Source: Capsicum annuum (taxonomy: Eukaryota > Streptophyta > Magnoliopsida > Solanales > Solanaceae). From it: a DNA stretch of 64,000 bases. The position numbers and the translations under genes are program-made. The DNA lies in NCBI RefSeq assembly GCF_002878395.1, contig NC_061115.1:149646899-149710898 (forward strand). Direction: 5' to 3'. This document shows, one piece after another, positions 57,475 through 64,000 of the stretch. The notes beneath the pieces were generated by a model. The model was not told where the DNA came from. It did no database searches and was given only the letters and a program-made list of their open reading frames with translations. Each line of letters starts with the position of its first letter. Within the stretch, counting starts at the first letter, position 1.

Positions 57475-59613
57475 TGTATTATCCCATAATATCATAAGCT
57501 TTGTTTAGTTGTAGTTTCATGCTTAAGGGGTCCAAGACTTTAAATTTTCACTAAGTGTTAAGGACTTAGTCATTTTCAAGACCCCTAGACTTTACGGATT
57601 TTTATTTTGGCCTTCCTGACCCCAAAATATTGTTTTTTAAGTTGATTCATGTTTAGGGAGGTTAAAGGTACATCTCGGGAGAGTTTTGGGATTTTTGGAT
57701 GAGGATCGAGGCATGTTTGGATGGCTAAAATAGAGAAGCAATGTGGTAAGGACACGATACATTACTCTCTCCTAAGGTTGAGTAGTTCGTGATGTGTGGC
57801 TTTCTTTCTTGGAGCTTCACAGCACGTTACTCTCGCCCGCATAGAGAGATGCACAATGTGTGGCTCTGTCCAACATAGTTAAATGATTTAGGTGCCCAAG
57901 GGGCATTGAGTCATTTACCTCATACCAATTCATCTTTAACATGATTTAGGACATCCAAAAGGGCATTATTCGCCCCTTTCACTCCAAATTTCTCTCAAGA
58001 TACCCTCTTCTCTTCCCAAGAACAAAACCCAAACTCTTTCTCATGTAATCAATATTTCAAGCTTCTATATTCAATAAACTCTCAAGAAATCTGCAAGAAA
58101 CTAGCTATTAAGGTATGTGGGGTGTTCATCCATGCGTCTCTTTCACCATGGAGCCCAAAACCTCTTCTTTGATTAAAATATGAGTTTTTCCTTCATTATG
58201 AAGTTGCATATGTTCAGGATGAGTTTAATTCATGTTTTTCATTAGTAGTTTAACTAAATTCATGCCCTAGTATGGATCCATGGAAAGTTAGGTTATCTCA
58301 TGTTTTAAATTCCAGTTTCCCATGTCGTATTCAAGTGAAATTCATGTTAAATTCTAAATTTATGAATTTAGTCATGTAATCATGTTATTTTCCTCATACT
58401 CTACACATTCCCGTGTTCAAGTTCATGATTCTCATGTTTGATGAAATATTTTATGTTTTATGTCTTTGAACCATGATTACATACTAAAGTTTTAAGCTTT
58501 AATATTGTATTTTATGATCATTCAGTGCTGGCGGGTTATGAACACCCGATACCTATGTGTTTACTTACATTTTAGATCTTTTAAGTAATGATTTTAGTTA
58601 AATAATGAATATTACCATTTACTCAATTGTTATGATCATTATGTGCAATGTTAGTTATAATGTTTAGTTGAATCTAGTTCAGTTCATTACCAGTGTCAGT
58701 TAAGTTGGGAGTAGGATTTAGCATCGAGTGAACCCAATGATGGGGTCTCACCTGAAAGTTTTTTGGGGCACCAGTTTAGTCAATTCACACAGACAGTGTT
58801 AATACCCGTGGCACGGTACTTACACCCTTTCAACTGGGGTTATAGGTTGGACTCCGATTAGCTCATATTAGGGCATGTCGATTAAGTAATACCTCCTATA
58901 GTTTTAGTCAATATGTCAGTGTATCTCAGCTCCGATTTTCTTGCCCAAGTGTACAAATTTATTAGTTAAACAGTTATACAGATTTCCATCTTTTAGATTA
59001 TAGATTATCTTAGTAACATGCTTATGCTTGGTCATACATTCTCAGATATTACATGTTTATGCATTCATGCTCAGTTATCTCTCGCATTTCAGTCAGTCCT
59101 TATCTTATATACCAATATATTCAAAATACTAACCACATACTTTTCTTTGTGCTATGTTGACTTATAACATAAGTTCGGACGCTCAATTTCTCGACTATTC
59201 TTAGATATTTCAGTGTTATTCAGCAACAGTAGTGGTGAGTCCTCATCCATCGGCAACATAATTTGTTTATCTTTGTTATTTTAGTATTTCCTTTTGTTCA
59301 TCCATTCAGAGTTAGTTGGGGTCTTGTCCCATCAACTATCCCATCAAATCCTCGTGATATTTAGAGGATTTTAGATAATCATTTAGACAATTAGTCATTT
59401 CTTTCAGTTTTATCAAATACTAGATATTTTAGACATGTTGATAGGTATTCCAGTATGCATATTTATAGTATCTTATTACTTTATCTTCCGCTCATATGTC
59501 ATATTACTAGTTTACTCAGTGCTCGCAGTAGGTACAAACTCATGGGTTAGCTTGTGTCACTCATGGTCGTAAACACTATTGTCACGACTAGGGGGTAGGC
59601 TCGGGTCGTGACA
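57475..59613 (+). repeat. 3' LTR of element M
   Basis: It is 2139 bp, starts TGTATTATCCC and ends GGGTCGTGACA. It aligns with the 5' LTR over its length, with a deletion of about 130 bp near 58758 relative to 51480-51650. Its end agrees with LTR K (GGGTCGTGACA), so M and K are close relatives. Confidence 0.9.
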
Positions 59614-59618
59614 TATAG
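59614..59618. repeat. Target-site duplication of element M, right copy
   Basis: TATAG, pairing with TATAA at 50241-50245. Confidence 0.75.
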
Positions 59619-61606
59619 TAGTCATCTCTGGACGGCTCAATCCTAACTTCTTAAATATAGCCAGCATCATCAAATTGACGTTGGCTCCAAAGTCCCTATT
59701 ATATATGGGTTCATTAATGCACTAGGATCACTATTTTTATGGGCCAGAGACTTAGAAGTGACTGCACTTTAATGGTGCAATTCACCAATATCTTAAAAAC
59801 TAGTTTCTCATTTCTGAGTCTCCAATTTTCTCATAAACTAGAATATCCAAGCATCTGCTCCAACGCCTTAAGAAGAGGGATGTTCAAACTCAGATCTTTC
59901 AGTATCTCAATGAATTTTTTGAACTTTTGTTCCTCTTTCTTCTATTTCAGTCTTTGAGGAAAAGGTGGGGGTGGTCGTGGAATTTGATTCACTATGGACT
60001 CATCGACCTTGGCCTTACCTTTATCCTCACCAACACTAACATTGATACATATCACCTTGTCTAACTCTATGGTAGGTGTCTCATCCACCACAGTACTATC
60101 ATTCTTCGGCACCTCCATAGTAGGCAATGGAGGATCAATAGTAAACTTACCACTCTGAGTGGTAATAGCAAGATACTAACCATCATTCATTGGATTCTAG
60201 ACCATGTTCTCGAAAATGTACCAACTGCCTCTAATTTAAAGTAGAAAACATCTTCCAAAATTGTGACTCTAACTACTTGATCACAGTCACATGAAAGTCA
60301 ACCTTCTGTGTCAGACTTGAGATATCAACTTTAATCTCATTAAGGCATGTCTCATGATTTTTTTCATCCTTCACCAGTTTAGACAACAATGCCTCCATTC
60401 TCGATTTTCTATCATGGCTGCCCAGTGGAATATACCTGTCTCTTTTCTCCTTATCATTATTTTTTCACTTCTAGTCACCATCACGCTACCAACTGTGATC
60501 TTTGTTTCTATCACCATAATAGGTCCAACCTTGGTTTCCTTTCCCTTTAGCTCAAAAACCCACCAATTCTCCAACAAGATACTTAGCCTCCTCCTTTAAG
60601 TTAGACTCATATGCTCTGTAGGCTGAACCCTACACACCTACTGCATTTACCTTCTCGAAATTCACTTTTGTGAACTCCTTAGCAAACAACCCAATATCAA
60701 TCCTCAGTTATGCAATCTCTTACAACATAAAATCATCCACTGTTCTATGTTAATCGAAATCCCCAACGGCATAAGTGTCAGCACCCCTGTTAGCCCCTCG
60801 AGTATGTCAGCATCGATTAGTGAGAGTTATCTGGTCTAGAACTTTAGAAGCTACTTCGCAGTGTAATCTCATGAACTCTCCTCTAAGTATTGTATCTCCC
60901 ATTGCTTGGGAACTGATGTTCTGGGTTCTATAGAATATTACCAGCAAGCTTCTCCCTAAAATACGATGATTGGGTACCATGCTCAACTTTTTCTCAAATC
61001 AAAACCAAGCCTTGTGTGTCAACTTCGAATAAAGTTGTTTGAAATTGTATATCTCATCTTTAAGCCATAACATCCTGGATGGAGGAAATAAATAGTTTAA
61101 GAATTGTTTGCATAACTCATTCCACATGGTAATAGATCCTCTCGAAAGTTTCCCCAACTATAAAGAATCTTCGTCAACGAGAAGGAGAACAACCCTAATC
61201 TGAGTTTCTCCTAGTCTACCCTCAAAATGTATATAAAGTGCAGATCCCAATAAAATTAGCAAGATGCATATTTTCATCGTTTGTAGTTGAGCTTGAAAAT
61301 ACACCTTTCAAATTCAGAAGTTGGATCATGGCACTGGTTCTGTAAAATTTCTCATTGGAGGAAGAGAAGGAGGAATGATAACTCTTGTTCCGCCAGCTTA
61401 ACATATCCCATATCCTCTTCATCATCACATAGCTGAAAGTACTGGAATATTGGGATTACTTGATCCAGACCACCACAAACACTATTTCAATAACCATCAA
61501 GTGCTGCTCGATAATAAACTACCGGCTTTTTCCTGGCTAGCTCTGCATACTGAGCTAACCAGGTTTCCTCGTACTTCTCTAGTTAGCAGCATCTGCTAAC
61601 AACTGC

Positions 61607-61638
61607 TCTATCTATCTATCTATCTATCTATATATCTA
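61607..61638. repeat. TCTA microsatellite in J gag
   Basis: Six uninterrupted TCTA units (61607-61630) followed by a TATATCTA remainder. On the coding strand it makes a repeated isoleucine/aspartate/arginine stretch with stops, so it expanded after the gag died or it helped to break it. Confidence 0.9.
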
Positions 61639-61896
61639 TTAGTAATGTTCTGTGGATCACTTAGACTAGGGGAGGAACCACATTAGGATCATCCTGAACC
61701 CCTTCAAGATGGAATGACCGTACTGGTTTAGTCATCGTATGATAGGCTATAACCGTCTCTCTGGGTTTGGAGTCAGTTGGAGTAAAGGGTTGCCTTGACT
61801 CCTGGTGTTAGGCATAAATTGGTGTATACCAGACTAATAATAGAAAAATAAAGCCCCAAAAACTCCAACAAACTATAATCACCACTCATACCATCT

Positions 61897-61914
61897 TCTC
61901 TGGTAGCGATGCCA
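61897..61914 (-). other. Primer binding site of element J (tRNA-Asp type)
   Basis: The minus strand reads TGGCATCGCTACCAGAGA, a worn version of the Athila tRNA-Asp site. It stands six bases from the LTR edge at 61921. Confidence 0.65.
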
Positions 61915-61920
61915 AAATTT

Positions 61921-62970
61921 TAATCAATGCCCAAACTACTCCTCCGACGCAAAAAGAAACCAGTCACTATCAAGTAAAGTAACCCAACTAGATTGGGGTC
62001 AATCACACAGGGAAGATGTATATCTGTATCACTCATTTGCTGAACTCAGTGGGCTGAACAAAAAATAAATGGGGGGTTTAATGTAATCTCAAACAAATAG
62101 CAAATCTCAAATTTGGTTGTAATCAATCGGTAACGAACACTAGGGTTCTGTTCCCCCTGGATTCTCAACTCAGCATGCTTATCGTTCTATATTGAACCAA
62201 CCCAGTACCTTGCATGCAGAATCTTATAAGTTAAATACGATCAACTGTCTTTTAGACTCAACGGATTTCATCCTTTACCTTTTTAGTCTCAGGATACTGT
62301 ATTACTAACCCTTATCCTAGATCTTAGTTAACTATTACCTTTTGAGTCTCAAGTTTTTGGGTGATAGATAACTGTCTTACATAGATGATACTGATTAGCC
62401 TAGATCAATGATTAATCTTCAAATTAATATTGTAATTATCTTTTCTTAGTCACTACTCCTCTTGTGGGGTAAGTAGTGATGTTCTAGGTGGGATCTTACC
62501 ATTTGTAACCGCTAGGACATTAATCAAATCAAAAATAATATAAACACGCAAAAATATTAGTTCAGAACAACTTAGAACTTCCCCTACTTCATAAATATTC
62601 TAGGGTTCCCACAACCCTAGTTAAGGGCTTTAGTCTCTCATGCTTTTGAAACGATCAACGAAATTCATAACAATAAGCATTACAAAATATCACAATGATC
62701 AATAAATAAAACCCAAAGTTGTAACTGAATTATCAAGAAAAATCAAGAACAAAGTAATCCCAAGATCAAATTTGAATCTTGGAATCAAATATAACTTTGT
62801 AAATGTTAAGATTGCATCAACTAAGTACAAAACGTCAAAAAGGTATTTATAGAATACAAGAAAATTCTAAAATACAAAACCCGAATGAAAAAGGAAAATA
62901 GAGGTTGGTGGCCACTTACTTAGGCCACCTAAGAAGTCCAATACCTCCTACACAGATTCTTCTTCATTGT
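61921..62970 (-). repeat. 5' LTR of element J (truncated)
   Basis: It begins TAATCAATGCCC next to the primer site and aligns with 41384-42440 of the 3' LTR. Similarity fades at about 62940-62970, so roughly 370 bp at the outer end are missing or replaced. A TATA candidate at 62844-62851 (minus TATAAATA) matches 42311-42318. Confidence 0.8.
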
Positions 62971-63440
62971 GACTTACAGCGACTTGTTATAAGTAGTCAT
63001 CATCACTAGGGAAAATTCTAGTCTTCTAGACCTTTTAGCTATCACTTAGGACGACTCACCCAATGAGTCGTTGCCACTCATGAGATTTGTTGCTTGAGTT
63101 TTTCTATGAATACTTCTGCTGGTTCCAACTAGTTTTTTATGTTAAGTCTGAACTGGAGTATTAGTAACTTTCGGAGTCGTGCAACCAGTCAACTATGTTA
63201 AAAATCAAATTTCTGACCTAGGGAACTATATGAATTCAAAACCAACCTCATTAACCTAGAATCTTGATTTTTTTTTTCAAAATCCATAAATTTCAAATCC
63301 TTCAAAAATGAAAATCTCATCCAATGTTCATATGATTAGATTGAAAATCATGTCATCCATTCCTACAAGTCATAAATAGTATTCAAAAGTTATAGATAGG
63401 AATAAAAATAAGAAATAAACACATAAAACTCAAAATGGCT
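62971..63440. other. Unassigned flank right of J
   Basis: 63040-63100 has GACTCA / GAGTCGT words like those in LTR B and in the fragment at 41.2-41.35 kb, so it may be the other half of the LTR that J hit. The rest is AT-rich with a T-run at 63269-63277. No gene is seen. Confidence 0.3.
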
Positions 63441-63448
63441 ATGAATAC

Positions 63449-63568
63449 CATTTGTAGGGGGGTGCGGATAACTTGTGAAATAGTTCCATTGTACCATTAT
63501 ACATATAACATTTGCAGGGGGGTGCGGATAACTTGTGAAATAGTTCCATTATACCATTATACATATAA
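63449..63568. repeat. 60-bp tandem duplication
   Basis: Two head-to-tail 60-bp units differ at only about two positions. Being a multiple of three, the duplication gives the plus-strand frame at 63435-63671 two 20-residue repeats (starting ICRGVRITCEIV). I recognise no protein in it and treat the frame as unproven. Confidence 0.9.
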
Positions 63569-63899
63569 TAGATCTATTTTTCTTTGTGTGTGGATATTTC
63601 TTAACTACTTTACATATTTTTATTTTAAGTTTATTTATGTTAGTTTTATCGATATTCATATCTTCATTTAGATTATCTTGATTTTCTCTAGTTTTTCTAA
63701 TATATTCTAACATCTCTTGATATGAATAATATCCATTACATTACATGGGATCTCAAGGAGAAAGTGTGTATGAAATCATCGCCAGGATTCTGAAAGTGTC
63801 TGTACAGGTTGAATCTATCCTAACATTATTGGGTGCAAATTGTCAAATACTCTGATGAATTACATTTAAACAGCAATATACAAAATACTCTTTTTACCT

Positions 63900-64000
63900 T
63901 AAACTAGGCTAACGTAATGATCAATGTTTTGATTTATATGGATGACTTGATTATTTCCAATGAGCACAATGTTATTGAAAGTCTATAACTATCTTTGCAA
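63900..64000 (+). pseudogene. Ty1/copia reverse transcriptase fragment at window edge
   Basis: The frame from 63914 reads VMINVLIYMDDLIIS, the catalytic Y-x-D-D box with the DLII continuation typical of plant Ty1/copia RT, then a stop near 63987. The rest lies beyond the window or is lost. Upstream to about 63720 there may be more RT, but it is not readable. It is the only copia signal seen in the window. Confidence 0.55.

Larger units (their letters stand above)
50246..59613 (+). mobile_element. Element M: full-length Del/Tekay chromovirus inserted in J
   Basis: It is 9368 bp with two LTRs (2210 and 2139 bp), an initiator tRNA-Met primer site, gag, protease, RT, RNase H, integrase, chromodomain and a polypurine tract, in the canonical order. 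It splits the protease of J, with pentamers TATAA/TATAG at the edges. The LTRs differ at roughly one base in eight in the first 250 bp compared by eye, so the insertion is old. Coding parts have many stops but the integrase core is still in a single frame. It is the most complete element in the window. Confidence 0.9.
59614..61815 (-). pseudogene. gag: gag and start of protease of element J (broken)
   Basis: The start is an ATG at 61815 on the minus strand (MPNTRSQGNP), about 80 bp after the primer site. A gag core follows at about 60950-61200 (SRGSITMWNELCKQFLNYLF) and a second helical part at 60830-60960. The proline-rich linker RPPPPFPQRLK is at 59942-59985, a hallmark of the gag/protease boundary in Athila. 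After it, the pre-protease block leads to the catalytic D-F-G-A at 59683-59694. M then interrupts. A TCTA microsatellite (61607-61630) sits in the N-terminal part. Stops are frequent, but the order is complete. Confidence 0.8.
41384..62970 (-). mobile_element. Element J: Athila-type element with nested K and M
   Basis: Without the nested insertions J is about 10 kb on the minus strand. The order is 5' LTR (62970-61921), tRNA-Asp-type primer site, gag from 61815, protease split by M, a short piece of pol 3' end, a Transposase_32-like ORF, a long 3' untranslated region split by K, a polypurine tract and the 3' LTR (42805-41384). RT, RNase H and integrase are missing. The two LTRs align up to about 62970, beyond which the 5' LTR is truncated or replaced. 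Confidence 0.75.

Noticed and set aside
50246..59613. Possible endogenous plant pararetrovirus
   Set aside because: LTRs, a DDE integrase with canonical spacing, a chromodomain and a polypurine tract make it a Ty3/gypsy retrotransposon; no movement protein or coat domain of a caulimovirus is seen.

Overview
The window looks like repeat-dense nuclear heterochromatin of a flowering plant. It is AT-rich and I recognise no intact host gene, tRNA or rRNA gene. What can be read is almost entirely Ty3/gypsy LTR retrotransposons, decayed and inserted into one another. The very long LTRs (2.1-2.7 kb) of Del/Tekay-type chromoviruses, primed from initiator tRNA-Met, and the Athila-type elements with a degenerate tRNA-Asp primer site and a plant 'Transposase_32'-like ORF, fit Solanaceae best (pepper, tobacco or tomato relatives). 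The species cannot be fixed from this sequence alone. I use letters for the elements.

Layout. 1-995: Athila-type LTR remnant, plus strand. 996-8990: element A, minus strand, a tandem LTR-gag-LTR-gag array with no pol; its second copy carries a plastid rpoB fragment at 7508-7689. 9004-16305: element B, minus, a decayed Del/Tekay element (gag, protease, RT, RNase H, integrase, chromodomain) with a full 5' LTR and only a stub of 3' LTR. 16306-18197 plus 26281-27807: element D, minus, an Athila element split by element E (18198-26280, minus, both LTRs, gag and integrase but no protease/RT/RNase H). 27.8-29.0 kb: nothing recognised. 29.05-31.1 kb: element F, minus, gag and protease; LTR-like sequence follows to about 33.1 kb. 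33.2-38.5 kb: element G, plus, a gag and the 3' tail of pol with an LTR, split by solo LTR L (34716-37402). 38718-40217: primer site and LTR of Athila-type element H, minus. 40218-41383: Tekay-type LTR fragment. 41384 to about 62970: element J, minus, an Athila-type element split by solo LTR K (43563-45654, plus) and by element M (50246-59613, plus). M is a complete-length Del/Tekay element and the best preserved one here. 63.0-64.0 kb: a 60-bp tandem duplication and a Ty1/copia RT fragment at the window edge.

How it fits together. Four insertions can be dated relative to their hosts because target-site duplications are still readable: E in D, L in G, K in J and M in J. For M and E the host reading frame is continuous across the insertion once one duplication copy is discounted, so these hosts were in frame at that point when they were hit. 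Several elements (A, E, J) lack the polymerase module but keep LTRs, primer sites and gag, so they could only have moved, if at all, with enzymes supplied by relatives such as B or M. In-frame stops in M are mostly Gln or Trp codons changed by C-to-T or G-to-A transitions, as expected in methylated silent DNA.

Boundaries of decayed elements are approximate. Family names rest on motif recognition by eye, not on database searches.
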